DNA of 64,000 bases from Mimachlamys varia (taxonomy: Eukaryota; Mollusca; Bivalvia; Pectinida; Pectinidae): positions 10,547,625 through 10,611,624 of the forward strand of contig OX392542.1 of assembly GCA_947623455.1 (NCBI GenBank), written 5' to 3'. Both the position numbers and the translations under genes were made by a program. The notes under the pieces were generated by a model. It was not told where the DNA came from. It made no database searches and was given only the letters and a program-made list of their open reading frames with translations. Shown piece after piece: positions 1 through 12,960 of the stretch. How positions within the stretch are numbered: position 1 is the first letter of the stretch; each line of letters opens with the position of its first letter.

Positions 1-3000
1 TCCCTTAGAAAGGTATAACAATTACCAGGAAACCCATGCTAAGAAAGGTATAACAGTTACCAGGAAACCAATGCTTTGAAAGGTATAACGGTTACCAGGA
101 AACTCTTACTTAGAAAGGTTTATCAGTTACCAGGAAACCCTTTCTTAGAAAGGTATATCAGTTACCGGTAAACCCTTTCTTAGAAAGGTAAAACAGTTAC
201 CAGGAAACTCATGCTTCGAAACGTATAATAGTTACCAGAAAACCCTTGCTCAGAAAGGTATAACAGTTACCAGGAAACCCATGCTTAGAAGGTATAACAG
301 TTACAAGGAAACACATGCTTAGAAAGGTATAACAGTTACCAGGAAACCATTGCTTAGAAAGGAATAACAGTAACCAGGAAACCCTTGCTTAGAAAGGTAT
401 AACAGTTACCGGACAACCCTTACTTAAAAGGCATAACAGTTACCAGGAAACCCTCCCTTAGACAGGTATAACAATTACCAGGAAACCCATGCTAAGAAAG
501 GTATAACAGTTACCAGGAAACCAATGCTTTGAAAGGTATAACGGTTACCAGGAAACTCTTTCTTAGAAAGGTATAACAGTCACCAGGAAACCCTTGCTTA
601 GAAATGTATAACAGTTACCAGGAAACCCTTGCTTAGAAAGGTAAAACAGTTACCAGGAAACCGTTGCTTAGAAATGTATAACAGTTACCAGGAAACCCTT
701 GCTTAGAAAGGTATAACAGTTACCAGGAAACCCTTGCTTAGAAAGGAATAACAGTTACCAGGAAACCCATGCTTAGAAAGGTATAACAGTTACCAGGAAA
801 CCCTTACTTAGCAAGGTATAACAGTTACCAGGAAACCCTTGCTCAGAAAGGTATAATAGTTGCCAGGAAACCCTTGCTTAGAAAGGTACAGTTACCAGGA
901 AACTCTTGCTTAGAAAGGTATAACAGTTACCAGGAAACCCTTTATTAGAAAGGTTTATCAGTTACCAGGAAACCCATGCTTAGAAAGGTATATCAGTTAC
1001 CGGTAAACCCTTTCTTAGAAAGGTATATCAGTTACCAGGAAACCCTTGATTAGAAAGGTATAACAGTTACCAGGAAACCCTTGCTTAGAAAGGTATAACA
1101 GTTACCAGTAAACCCTTAATTAGGAAGGTATAACGGTTACCAGGAAACCCTTGCCTAGAAATGCATAACAGTTACCAGGAAACCATTGCTTAGAAAGGAA
1201 TAAAGTTACCAGGAAACCCATGCTTAGAAAGGTATAACAGTTACCAGCAAACCCTTACTTAGCAAGGTATAACAGTTACCAGGAAACCCTTGCTCAGAAA
1301 GGAATAACAGTTGCCAGGAAACCCATGCTTAGAAAGGTACAGTTACCAGGAAACTCTTGCTTAGAAAGGTATAACAGTTACAAGGAAACCCTTTATTAGA
1401 AAGGTATATCAGTTACCAGGAAACCCATGCTTAGAAAGGTATATCAGTTACCGGTAAACCCTTTCTTAGAAAGGTATATCAGTTACCAGGAAACCCATGA
1501 TTAGAAAGATATAACAGTTACCAGGAAACCCTTGCTTAGGAAGGTATAACAGTTACCAGGAAACCCTTGATTAGAAAGGTATAACAGTTACCAGGAAACC
1601 CTTGATTAGAAAGGTATAACAGTTACCAGGAAACTCATGCTTCGAAACGTATAATAGTTACCAGGTAACCCTTGCTTAGAAAGGTATAACAGTGACCGGG
1701 AAACCCATGTTTAGAAGGTATGACAGTTACAAGGAAACACATGCTTAGAAAGGTATAACAGTTACCAAGAAACCCATGCTAAGAAAGGTTTAACAGTTAC
1801 CAGGAAACCCTTACTTAGAAAGTTATAACAGTTACCGGGAAACCCTTGCTTAGAAAGGTATACAGTTACCAGGAAACCCATGCTAAGAAAGGTTTAACAG
1901 TTACCAGGAAACCCTTACTTAGAAAGTTGAAACAGTTACCGGGAAACCCTTGCTTAGAAAGGTATAACAGTTACCAGGAAACCCTTGCTTAGAAAGGTAA
2001 AACAGTTACCAGGAAACCCTTACTTAGCAAGGTATAACAGTTACCAGGAAACCCTTGCTCTGAAAGGTATAACAGTTGCCAGGAAACCCATGCTTAGAAA
2101 GGTACAGTTACCAGGAAACCCTTGCTTAGAAAGGTATAACAGTTACCAGGAAACCCTTTATTAGAAAGGTTTATCAGTTACCAGGAAACCCATGCTTAGA
2201 AAGGTATATCAGTTACCGGTAAACCCTTAATTAGGAAGGTATAACGGTTACCAGGAAACCCTTGCCTAGAAATGCATAACAGTTACCAGGAAACCATTGC
2301 TTAGAAAGGAATAAAGTTACCAGGAAACCCATGCTTAGAAAGGTATAACAGTTACCAGCAAACCCTTACTTAGCAAGGTATAACAGTTACCAGGAAACCC
2401 TTGCTCAGAAAGGAATAACAGTTGCCAGGAAACCCATGCTTAGAAAGGTACAGTTACCAGGAAACTCTTGCTTAGAAAGGTATAACAGTTACAAGGAAAC
2501 CCTTTATTAGAAAGGTATATCAGTTACCAGGAAACCCATGCTTAGAAAGGTATATCAGTTACCGGTAAACCCTTTCTTAGAAAGGTATATCAGTTACCAG
2601 GAAACCCATGATTAGAAAGATATAACAGTTACCAGGAAACCCTTGCTTAGTAAGGTATAACAGTTACCAGGAAACCCTTGATTAGAAAGGTATAACAGTT
2701 ACCAGGAAACCCTTGATTAGAAAGGTATAACAGTTACCAGGAAACTCATGCTTCGAAACGTATAATAGTTACCAGGTAACCCTTGCTTAGAAAGGTATAA
2801 CAGTGACCGGGAAACCCATGTTTAGAAGGTATGACAGTTACAAGGAAACACATGCTTAGAAAGGTATAACAGTTACCAAGAAACCCATGCTAAGAAAGGT
2901 TTAACAGTTACCAGGAAACCCTTACTTAGAAAGTTATAACAGTTACCGGGAAACCCTTGCTTAGAAAGGTATACAGTTACCAGGAAACCCATGCTAAGAA

Positions 3001-3975
3001 AGGTTTAACAGTTACCAGGAAACCCTTACTTAGAAAGTTGAAACAGTTACCGGGAAACCCTTGCTTAGAAAGGTATAACAGTTACCAGGAAACCCTTGCT
3101 TAGAAAGGTAAAACAGTTACCAGGAAACCCTTACTTAGCAAGGTATAACAGTTACCAGGAAACCCTTGCTCTGAAAGGTATAACAGTTGCCAGGAAACCC
3201 ATGCTTAGAAAGGTACAGTTACCAGGAAACCCTTGCTTAGAAAGGTATAACAGTTACCAGGAAACCCTTTATTAGAAAGGTTTATCAGTTACCAGGAAAC
3301 CCATGCTTAGAAAGGTATATCAGTTACCGGTAAACCCTTTCTTAGAAAGGTACATCAGTTACCAGGAAACCCTTGATTAGAAAGGTATAACAGTTACCAG
3401 GAAACCCTTGCTTAGAAAGGTATAACAGTTATCAGTAAACCCTTGCTTAGAAAGGTATAACAGTTACCAGGAAACCCATGCTTAGAAAGGTATAACAGTT
3501 TACTGGAAACCCTTGCTTAGAAAGATATAACAGTAACCAGGAAACCCTTGCATAGAAAGGTATAACAGTTACCACGTAACTCTTGCTTCGAAAGGTATAA
3601 CAGTTACCAGGAAACCCATGCTTAGAAAGGTATAACAGTTACCAGGAAACCATTGCTTAGGAAGGTATAACAGTTACCGGGAAACCCTTGCTTAGAAAGG
3701 TATAACAGTAACCAGGAAACCCTTGCATAGTAAGGTATAACAGTTACCAGGAAACTCTTGCTTCGAAAGGTATAACAGTTACCAGGAAACCCTTTCTTAG
3801 AAAGGTATAATAGTTACCGTGAAATCCATGCTTAGAAAGGTATAACAGTTCCCAAGAAACCCATGCTTAGAAAGGTATAACAGTTACCAGGAAACCATTG
3901 CTTAGAAAGGAATAACAGTTACCAGGAAACCCATGCTTAGAAAGGTACAACAGTTACCAGGAAACCCTTACTTAT
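1..3975. repeat. 35-bp minisatellite array (about 113 units)
   Basis: A 35-bp unit is repeated head to tail from the first base of the window, so the left edge is cut off, until it breaks into unique sequence near 3975. The core reads AGAAAGGTATAACAGTTACC followed by AGGAAACCCTTGCTT. Units vary by point changes and small indels, for example AAGGTACAG units that lack four bases. Two blocks, 1105-2215 and 2216-3326, are almost identical at an offset of 1111 bp. A shorter similarity links the array start to position 454 at an offset of 453. No long open frame runs through the array and it shows no coding signal. Confidence 0.97.
1105..3326. repeat. 1111-bp tandem higher-order duplication inside the 35-bp array
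   Basis: Diagnostic variant units recur at a constant offset of 1111 bp: TTAGGAAGGTATAACGG at about 1120 and 2231, AGTGACCGGG at 1691 and 2802, and GTTTAACAG variants near 1790 and 2900. I found only about one base difference between the two blocks (GCTTAGGAAGG against GCTTAGTAAGG). That points to a recent unequal exchange or slippage event. An assembly duplication is the alternative. Confidence 0.85.
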
Positions 3976-5336
3976 ATAAGGTGACATTAACCGACTTATT
4001 GAGAACTATTGATATCTAAAGAGTTAATCTTTTGCACTGTAGACCTTATGGGCGCAATCAAGTCTACTTAAGGTAAAACAAGCCGCCTAAATGATACAGT
4101 AGCCATCCTAAATATCAATTCTGAAATGACTCCTAGTCAAAGACCTTCATTAAATCATGTTTGTGCCTATGATACATGTATATTGTTTATTTGTTCATTG
4201 ACTATTAAACAATCTTGTAGCAAGCTTAAGATACTTAGGGAAAGAGCATTAAGACTGACATCTTCAGAAAAATAACCAATCAGACTTGCAACATGTCAAT
4301 CTCTTTTGCGACACTTCTGAATGTTACAAAATGACGTTTAATTTAATTGACTGTTGCATATTTTTGGGGTTTTTTTTAACCTGAAGTTACACAGAGGTGA
4401 AATAGTTCTAGTTATCGGATACAAATACTCTCCAAACCATCTGGGTTACTATGTGCCGACATATTGAGGAGTATGGGGTTGGGGTTATAGCCTGAGTTTG
4501 TTCTGGCCCAACACCATTCCCATACCAGGCATATATCTGTCAAAATGTTTAAGTCTGGTGTTGGGGCCAGAAGACACTCGGGCTAGGGAGTTTATTACTC
4601 TGTGTCCAGTTAAGAGGAACCGTCTCTAAAAGCTTCAAACATATTCGAATGTTATCTTTATAAAGGTATTAATAATGTCTCATTACTGAGGAATCCGTCC
4701 TCGTCTACATCAATATGATGTCGTGCAACGGGAACATCAGATATTTCGTCAAATCTGGAAACCTCGTCAGTTTTTGTATTAACAGATATAAAAGAATCTT
4801 AAAGAATCTCTAGTGAAAAATCATTATCACTACATGTATAACGTTTGATATAAGTTTCATTATAGCTATGAAATGTAAGGAATGCGCGGAATGTCGGTTT
4901 GTGGCTATAGGCTTTGCTAGGCTATGGTCGTAAATTGGCGAATATCTTCTCCGGAAAATATAACAGTCTAGCGTATCTACGCCTTTTGGGTGAGATAGGG
5001 AAATTTAAACGTGGTTCGGGAAGATTCTATATCTGTTGCCAAACACCGACCCTTGCCCAGTGTTAGGCAACTAAGAATGTTTCACGAGGGTTGATTCCCC
5101 TATTTTACGGGAAAATTCAAGGGATGGATTGTTCTTTTTTATTTATACCCTGTTAACACACTGTCTGTGATATACAGAATGTAACGTAACGTTACTGACT
5201 AAACTCAGGGACGTGACGTTGATGGAATGTTGACGTGACGTCATACAACACCGTTGGGTTATGTATGGGGAAGCTTCCCACACCCTCCCCCGTCAACACT
5301 CAAATAAAGCGACTGATAGAATCTTCCCCTACATTG
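3976..5336. other. Non-coding stretch, no gene seen
   Basis: AT-rich unique sequence without a convincing open frame. It contains an imperfect hairpin at 4490-4583 and a TGACGTCA-type site near 5234-5242 within a GACGTGACG cluster. Confidence 0.6.
4490..4583. repeat. Imperfect inverted repeat (27-28 bp arms)
   Basis: The left arm 4490-4516 (GCCTGAGTTTGTTCTGGCCC then AACACCA) is the reverse complement of the right arm 4556-4583 with about four differences. The loop is 39 bases. The size and the GGCC core resemble a decayed palindromic mini-transposon, but no target-site duplication was identified. Confidence 0.7.
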
Positions 5337-5722
5337 AGGATGTGACAGAGAATCTCCAACCTAAGGGGTGATATCCTTGGTTGTCTAACCCGAGGGTCTG
5401 AGGGTGTGACAGAGAATCTCCAACCTAAGGGGTGATATCTTTGTTTGTGTAACTCGAGGGTCTGAGGGTGTGACAAAGAATCTCCAACCTAAGGGGTGAT
5501 ATCTTTGTTTGTGTAACCCGAGGGTCTGAGGGTGTGACAGAGAATCTCCAACCTAAGGGGTGATATCCTTGGTTGTCTAATCCGAGGGTCTGAGGGTGTA
5601 ACAAAGAATCTCCAACCTAAGGGGTGATATCTTTGGTTGTGTAACCAGAGGCTGTGATGGTGTGACAGAGAATCTCCAACCTAAGGGGTGATACCCTTGT
5701 TTGTCTAACCCGAGGCTCTGTC
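5337..5722. repeat. 64-bp tandem repeat, six copies
   Basis: The motif TGTGACAGAGAATCTCCAAC starts at 5341, 5405, 5469, 5533, 5597 and 5661, exactly 64 bp apart each time, with a few substitutions per copy. Related GTGACAGAGAAATCTTT and inverted ATTTCTCTGTCACACCCTGA fragments occur at about 5932 and 6022, so the motif is also dispersed locally in inverted orientation. Confidence 0.95.
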
Positions 5723-5827
5723 GAGTGTCACAACATCACTGTAAGGGGATGATTAGTTTTATCCAAAAAAAAATCATTTTTCTACGAAAGTATCATACAA
5801 CACAATATGCTGACGGGACGTTATTGA

Positions 5828-5905
5828 ATTGTTGACTTGCCGTGATCGTATTGTTGTCGTGACGTCATTATATTGTTGTCGTGACGTCATTACATTGTTG
5901 TCAGC
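5828..5905. repeat. 22-bp tandem repeat carrying TGACGTCA
   Basis: ATTGTTGTCGTGACGTCATT recurs at 5850, 5872 and 5894 (the last partial), with a diverged copy at 5828. Two copies hold the palindrome TGACGTCA, the consensus cAMP-response element. Similar GACGTGACG text lies at 5212-5245. Function is not shown. Confidence 0.85.
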
Positions 5906-8780
5906 TCGTGCTATCTGTCATACACTAGGGGGTGACAGAGAAATCTTTAACACGTAAAAGAATTAAGAGAAAACTCTGTGAATGATGGGATAAAGAGGAC
6001 CCCCACCCCGGGGACTGAGGATTTCTCTGTCACACCCTGAAGATATAGGGGATAGTCATTGTTCTCCCGTATTATCAATTTAGCAAAGCTCCACCTACAG
6101 TATTCTGTAAATAAAATCACATGTTGGGTATGAATATCTTCATTGAGATCCCCCTGTTTCACTCCCAAGGGGTTACATGATTTTTCTCTTACCTTTCTCT
6201 TACGTTATAGGGTGCATTAATATAATATATTACCCCTGTGTGGTGTAGACTTGGGGAAAACTAGTGCATATTTCACACAGATAACTTCAAAGCGACACTA
6301 ACAATTAAGGTTCTGCCGGGAATTCTATCCCATAATTGAAGTTGAATGTTGAAGTCTCATATTATAATGATGACCAGAAAATTATTAAGAAAATATCGTT
6401 TACGAATATTACAGCTTGAACATTGTTCAAAGACAAGATATATCGAATTAATATAGATTAACATCAGAACAACAGGAATATTACATGAAACAGTAATTTG
6501 TATTAAATGTACATTAAGATAAGCTCCCGTACGGAAACGATTTAAAAAAAAAAGAGATCGAAACCTAGGAACTTAGTGCTAAATCTAACCTTACTGTACA
6601 TGTAAGGTTCATGGAAAGTACAGTGCAGTGTGTGTTTCTAGGACGCTCTGGTTCATGTAGTTCTGAAATACATATTGCCATGAATGTACTACATGTTTAC
6701 ATTTAAACTCGTATCCGTGAAATCATGCACATAGTTTAAGCAAATGCTGCGTCCAAACACAGTTTACTGTTTAAATCATCCTTTGTCAAGGTTTATTGAT
6801 TTTTTTTCCAAGTATTTTTTAAAAACATTTACCGTTTAAAATAATTATTTGCGTTAACTTTTTGACTGTGTCACATGATTTAAACGACCGTTTCATAGTT
6901 TGAATTACGTCACTTTAGCACATGGTCTATGCATCAACGGCGCTCTAATTAAAACTGTGTTTCCCCTAGCGTGTCTGCTGTAATATGTTCCGGTCACTAT
7001 CATACAGTGATTGTGTGTTACGTAAATCTATCAGGGTGTCTGTTACAGTGATGTATTACTTGGCCAGAATCCATTATCAAACGAAATATCCACGCTTCCG
7101 GTCAGCGGGAAAAAAGTTGCGGAGAAAAACCCATAACGGACATGATTAAGTCCCTAGATCATATTTATTTGGTAACGACAACCATCCTTATGCAGTGTTA
7201 GGAACTACATGTATATAGTTGTAGTTACATCTTCAGCTAAGTAACTTCTAGATCTGACTACGTATAAATTAGCGTATACGCAGTGTAAAAAGGCTAAGCT
7301 TCAAAACAGTCGTTGTATGGTTCCTTCAACATCTCGAAGCGAGAAACACAATTTTGATCCGTTACGTCTAATGATATCATACATAGATGGTGCTAAACTC
7401 CTTATTCCATTGATGCACATTCGTAATTCTTTGACGGTAATACAAAAATGGCGGTTTCCTGTTGCGACGTTCGACCGCATCACTACCAGATCAGTGTATC
7501 AATGCGTGTACATAACGACCGATGTAAGTGACTCAGTGGGTTTTGAAATAACATTAATATTAGTTAATAGAAATTCACATGTGATGAAAAGAAGAAAATT
7601 ATTGTTTTGTCGCTGCGTATTTTCTAAATTTACAAAGACATCGATGTAGATTCACCATAGAATATGTTTATTGCCAATTGCGGGCATATTACCGTATACA
7701 CAGTCAAAATGAGGTACAATCCTTAAATGAATTTTCCATCAAATAGTAAAAAAACCCTTTTCTGTCATACTTCGTCATGTTGGAAAGTCTGCCCATGTAA
7801 GACAATTTTGTAAGAAAACTTCCTCCTTTGTCTATGTAAGATACACGTGTCCTATGTGGGATTAATACAGTCCATCATATGTAGCATCCATTTGGGTCGC
7901 GAGACATTCCTGCTCAATACAATATATTTTTCACCGATATAAAACAAGTAAGCAATAGCTAATGGGATTCTAAGATACCTTAAAACGGCTGATATTTTAT
8001 TCAAAGGTGCATTGCCAAAGGAAACGTTTGTATACATCGCTACGATTTCGACAAATTGGATCCTTTTCTCTCTCTTTCCTGGAAGATTTTAGCATGCGGT
8101 TTAAAATGTGCATTTGCGTTCTGATAATTATTGAGTGCAAAATGTTGAGGTTGAAAGGAATAGTTGAACAACAAAATTCATGACATTCACATTTTAGTTA
8201 TGATAACGAGTACACTTGATCCGTTACCTCGTGGCTGTTGGACTTACGGTAAGTCATTTTCATGAAATTGAAAATGACCAGTGAGCAACTGGTTTGTATC
8301 TGTGTTCTGACAAAGGGATGTAAATCCAGGATTTTTCCTGTCCAAAGAAGGTTTTGGTGTCCAGCAGTTTTGCGGCATTTTCTTATTTTATATAAAAGTT
8401 CAGCTGGGTTTAGTCTTTCCCAAGCTGCTGAGCTTCCGTACATGACAAATCAAGTACAATGTATAACAGACCACAAACAATTATATTGTTAATAAATCTC
8501 TCACACAAAAACAAAAAATAGCACTTAATTACACTAATGGTGGGTAGAAATGCCAACCATCATCCCAACAAAAACAGATGTAGAATTTGAGTCTTTTGTG
8601 TAGATTCAAACGTAAATAGACACCAGTCAGTTAGAACAATATTTGTACAAAAGTATCTTCATGTTACAAAAATGTCAATAAAGCACCAACAAATGATACA
8701 ATAATCATAATAATAATGAGTTTAATGGCTATTGTCATCTAAAATTGAGCATAGGTTTCAGATTGATTACCATAAAATTA
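5906..8780. other. Long stretch without a supported gene
   Basis: Only short open frames occur. The longest ATG-initiated one (7317-7649, 110 codons) has no recognisable domain and no flanking splice evidence. The sequence is otherwise AT-rich intergenic DNA. Confidence 0.55.
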
Positions 8781-8784
8781 TAAT

Positions 8785-9150
8785 ATTGGACATAAGAACG
8801 TCCGTTGGATTATATTTTACCACATAAACCGGACATGAGTGTGTCCGTTTGATTACCACATAAAACAGAACACAAGTGTGCCGTTGGACTACCACATAAA
8901 TCTGGACATGAACGTCACCATTGGACTTCTTCAAAATTGGACATACATGTATGTACGTCCGTTTTACTTCTTCATTTAACTGGAAATAAATGAAGACCAG
9001 AAAAAGAGTCCGCGGGACTACCACATGAAACAAGGCATAAATGTGTCCATTGGACTTTCACGTGAAACGGGAAATGACTGTGTATGTTGGATTTCCACAT
9101 AAAGCAGGACATAAGAACGTGTTGGACTACTATTTAAAACGCGGCAAAAT
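8785..9150. repeat. Degenerate 36-bp tandem repeat
   Basis: ACCACATAAA recurs at 8819, 8855 and 8891, with weaker copies onward. The unit is of the form ACCACATAAAACTGGACATG then AGTGTGTCCGTTGGATT. More copies lie at 9340-9535, after a 167-bp unrelated block. Copies are strongly diverged, suggesting an old minisatellite. Confidence 0.85.
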
Positions 9151-9313
9151 ATTTGTTCATTTACACATTTCACGTCCCACGACGCCAAACTTGTCTGTGG
9201 TAGTAGATATTATTTAATTTGTGATGAGGAAGATCATCTTAGTTTCTAAAAATTTTACGTGTATGGTCCCAGGTCAACATTAGTTTGACGTCAATCCATG
9301 ACGTCAGTATCTA
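9147..9313. repeat. 167-bp dispersed duplicate, copy 1
   Basis: This block matches 11050-11216 in the same orientation with about a dozen base differences and no net length change. It ends in two closely spaced TGACGTCA-like sites. It interrupts the 36-bp repeat, which resumes at about 9340, so it may have inserted there. Confidence 0.9.
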
Positions 9314-9339
9314 CACTAAGAGTATTTCCGTTTGATTAC

Positions 9340-9535
9340 AAATACCACATAAAGAAGGTCAGGAGAGAGTCCGTTGGAACAAGACATAAAGGTGTCCATA
9401 TTGGACTACCACATAAAACTGGACATGAGTGTGTCCGTTGGTTTACCATATAAAACAGGACACAAAAATGTCCGCTGGATTGCCACAAGAAATATGACAT
9501 AAGAATGTTTATTGGACTACCACATGAAATTCCAA
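9340..9535. repeat. Degenerate 36-bp tandem repeat, second block
   Basis: Continues the ACCACATAAAAC / GACATGAGTGTGTCCGTTGG pattern of 8785-9150 after the 167-bp block. Confidence 0.8.
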
Positions 9536-11049
9536 AGCGTGATTGGTAATTTTCATGTTAGTGACTTTTCAAATTGTGGAAATAACTTATGACTGCTGAT
9601 TTCAGTTAAAAATCATCAGCGTTATAAACAAGCTTTTTCTACTGATACTTCTCAGTGTACAGACCACCACGCCCATTACGTAACACAAACAGTCTCCACA
9701 TCATCCCGCTACTAGCGCCCACATACGTCCATCACATTGGTATCACCATATAGATCAGGGTTACCATTCCCCTCCGTATACCTGACAGTCGGTAAGACAC
9801 ACAATACGAGCTTAGTTCTAAAACTCAGGGGGCGTAACTTGACCTTGTCCTGAACGTTTTTATAAATTATCATTTAATTGGAGCAAATTTTCCATTTTGT
9901 GTTGTTGTTGATTTTAGTGAGGCCTGAAAATTTATGACTGCATACAACTTTGATACAGTATTGACCCGGAAATGTTCAAATCGTCGGTAGACTACAGACT
10001 ATTGGTATCGTGATAAAAACTACCGATATAAAGTTGTAAATCTGTTATTAATTTCAAGAATATTTCAGCACATAACTATCTTTGTCTGAGTATCTCATTT
10101 CTATCCAAAATTGTTTTAATGGATTCTTAATTCAGATATAATACGAAAGCGTTAACAGTGATAATACACTTCTCTGATGACTGGTCAAGGACATATTCTG
10201 TTTATCTTTATCTATATATTATGACATACCTGTTTAAGCAGATCGTAAAACATTAAGAAAACATTTCTGCTGTTATGTAGATCAGACTTTTCCTGGAATC
10301 AGGGCTGTATCTCATCGGTATCGGCATTTAAACAAAATCACCGGAATGCCTCTGTCCGTTAAGTTCCGATAGAGTACGGTACAATTCGGAGTTGTCCCTC
10401 AAATCAATTTATTTTCTATTTTCATAAGTTAAATATTTGTTGATTATGATTATTATTAACATTTTTTTAAAACCGTAATATTTCGATTGATGATACATCA
10501 TTTTGTAAATTTTTCTTTCGTAACATTTGTATCTTTCCAATATTGCCTAGTTGACAGGATCTGTGATTTATACCCTTGAGATTGTTTGATTTTATCGTAA
10601 TTGAAATTAGAGCCAATAATCTAACATATTGATGTGTCCTTTTAAAGGTAATATTTCATGGTGAAACACCAGCGATATATTGTAAATCTTATTCTAAATC
10701 TTGTAGCCAGGGTTTTTATTCTGCAGAATACATGTAGATGATCGTTGCTTCACAATAATACCAATATATTTCCGAGTATCTGGCCTCCCGTTTTGATGGC
10801 GTGATTATATATATTTTAAGTTAATCAAAAGGATATTATCAGCTTGATAACCCTATTAAATTGGATCAGATAGTTTCTTTTTCGGTAATGTTCGTTAATA
10901 TTCGAATTTTTACGGTACGGTTCGATACTGTTCGGTAATTTTCGATACTCTTCGGTAGAGTCCGTTTTCTCAAATATGATTGATGAAAATATCTCCGTTG
11001 ACTTGTGGTAGTATTGACACTGCTTCTGAAGCCAATTCCAACCACATAC
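9536..11049. other. Non-coding stretch, no gene seen
   Basis: AT-rich sequence. A small degenerate repeat of TTCGGTAAT / TTCGATACT words runs from about 10878 to 10965. No coding signal was found. Confidence 0.55.
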
Positions 11050-11216
11050 AAATATTTGTTCATTTACACAATTCACGTCACACGACGGCAAACTCGTCTG
11101 TGGTAGTAGATATTATTTAATTTGTTATAAGGAAGATCATCTGAGTTTATAAATATTTTACGTGTATGGTCCCAGGTCAACATTAGTTTGACGTCAATCC
11201 ATGACGTCAGTATCTA
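11050..11216. repeat. 167-bp dispersed duplicate, copy 2
   Basis: Partner of 9147-9313, offset 1903 bp. Both share TATTTGTTCATTTACACA near the left end and GTTTGACGTCAATCCATGAC near the right end. Confidence 0.9.
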
Positions 11217-11448
11217 TAACAATTACACCAAGGGTACGGATTTTCGTATCTGTGCTGGAAATCAAACTAAACATTCCCTGCTAACAGATCTAGAGATATC
11301 GCTGACTTGTTAGATAGATTTGTAGATGAAGTAAAGTAATAGGGATATCGCAGATGTATTCAGAGTGCACACTTGTCTGTATATATATACTGCATAAACC
11401 TCGCAACATTGTGGTGATTCCTTGAATATATAGCATATACCTGGAACA

Positions 11449-11721
11449 CCAGGGCCCGTATTCATGAAACCATTCTCATACTCAAGCATGGATTTTGTGC
11501 TCAAGCCTAATTTCTCATTTCGTCTATATTTTATTAAAAAAAACTCTTATTTTGTCAAAGTTTTAGTGAAAATTGGAAGATCTATGAAGCAGAATACTAA
11601 TTTCAATATTTACAATTGACTTTTTGATCTTTGACATGATGTAGGTGAGTTTCAAGAAAGCTGGCTTGAGCACAGAATCCATGTTTGAGCATGAGAACGG
11701 TTTCATGAATAAGGGCCCTGG
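11449..11721. mobile_element. 273-bp palindromic (inverted-repeat) mini-transposon
   Basis: The left end, CCAGGGCCCGTATTCATGAA, is matched by the reverse complement of the right end, CCAGGGCCCTTATTCATGAA. The inverted repeats extend about 57 bp with five mismatches. The interior is AT-rich and non-coding, as in a MITE. The bases directly right of it (11722 on) belong to the retroelement 3' tail. Ten bases to its left (CTGGAACACC) also match that family's sequence, so it may have inserted into a retroelement copy. The target-site duplication is uncertain. Confidence 0.85.
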
Positions 11722-11850
11722 TCTTATTCTCTTGTACTTTTACAAGAGTCTCCATGTAAATCTTTCCTTTGTTCATAATTTGCCACGGGTTTAATCGATT
11801 TTGAGTTTGGATTATGATTTTGTTAACGCTTCGGTATTCTCTTATTTATT
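11722..11850 (+). mobile_element. Retroelement 3' tail (RT family copy a)
   Basis: GGTCTTATTCTCTTGTACTT through GCTTCGGTATTCTCTTATTT matches the 3' terminal part of the reverse-transcriptase family seen complete for this region at 54850-54998. Only the last 130 bp remain, so it carries no coding part. Confidence 0.85.
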
Positions 11851-12590
11851 ATCATTATATAAGGTTACATGAGATACAATGTATCTGTTTTGTTTGAAAT
11901 ACATCGCCTTGAATGACAGAGAAATTAATGTTTAAATGGCTTACTTTCAACAGCTGCTATCCAAAATATCAGAAGGTTATCGGTTTTTCACATTGTAATG
12001 TAACTCGCATTATTTTTCAATAAACATACAAAAGGGTTTCAAAATGTACACAAAACAAAACATATTTGCACCTGTAAAGTAGTTTTCCTGTTAATAGCCA
12101 AGCCTAGAATATTTATTTACAAATTAAGCATCCTTTCCCTCGCAGCTAAAACCAACTCATCCCTCGTATCAACCAGATGAAAGGCGATATACTTAATGTG
12201 GGTGTAAAAAGAACAATGAAAATGAAAACCAGTTTACTATGATATAATTTGATATTACTCTAGAATACTATTATCAGACAGACTGAACTACCGTCGGTAA
12301 CACCATTGTGTGATCCTAGGCAGGTGTGAGTGTACGTAACGATTGTTTATCAATGGCACGTGCGTTGTTAAATAGCGATACAATCTTTGAGATTGGCGGG
12401 AAACGATCGGAGGCTGATCTTGTTGCATAGTCGGAGATAAGGATTGGAGCACGTTGATGTGCCAAAGTATTGCACATTGTAAAACAACAACAGACTTGAT
12501 CAGAGCAAACACCATTCTATAACCAGACTTAATATCAACAGCAAACATAAACAATTACCACTCCAATTAATATATACAACTGCAATCTCC
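11851..12590. other. Non-coding stretch, no gene seen
   Basis: Unique AT-rich sequence leading into the 20-bp array. No supported open frame. Confidence 0.55.
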
Positions 12591-12960
12591 ACCGAACTGT
12601 TCCAATCACCTCCAAATCACTCCGATCTACACCAAACCACTCCGATCTACACCAAACCACTCCGATCTATACAAAACCACTCCGATCTTCACAAAACCAC
12701 TCCGATCTACACCAAACCACTCCAATCTACACCAAACCACCCCGATCTACACCACCCCACTCCAATCAACTGCAAACCACTCCGATCTATACCAAACCAC
12801 TCCGATCTACACCAAACCACTCCGATCTACACCAAACCACTCCGATCAACACCAAACCACTCCGATCTACACCAAACCACTCCAATCTACACCAAACCAT
12901 TCCGATCTACATCAAACCGCTCCAATCTACACCAAACCACTCCAATCAACACCAAACCAC

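Noticed and set aside
1..3975. CRISPR-like array
   Set aside because: There are no unique spacers; units are contiguous 35-bp minisatellite copies in a eukaryotic context.
7317..7649. 110-codon ATG frame
   Set aside because: No recognisable domain, overlapped by an opposite-strand frame, and of a length expected by chance in 64 kb.
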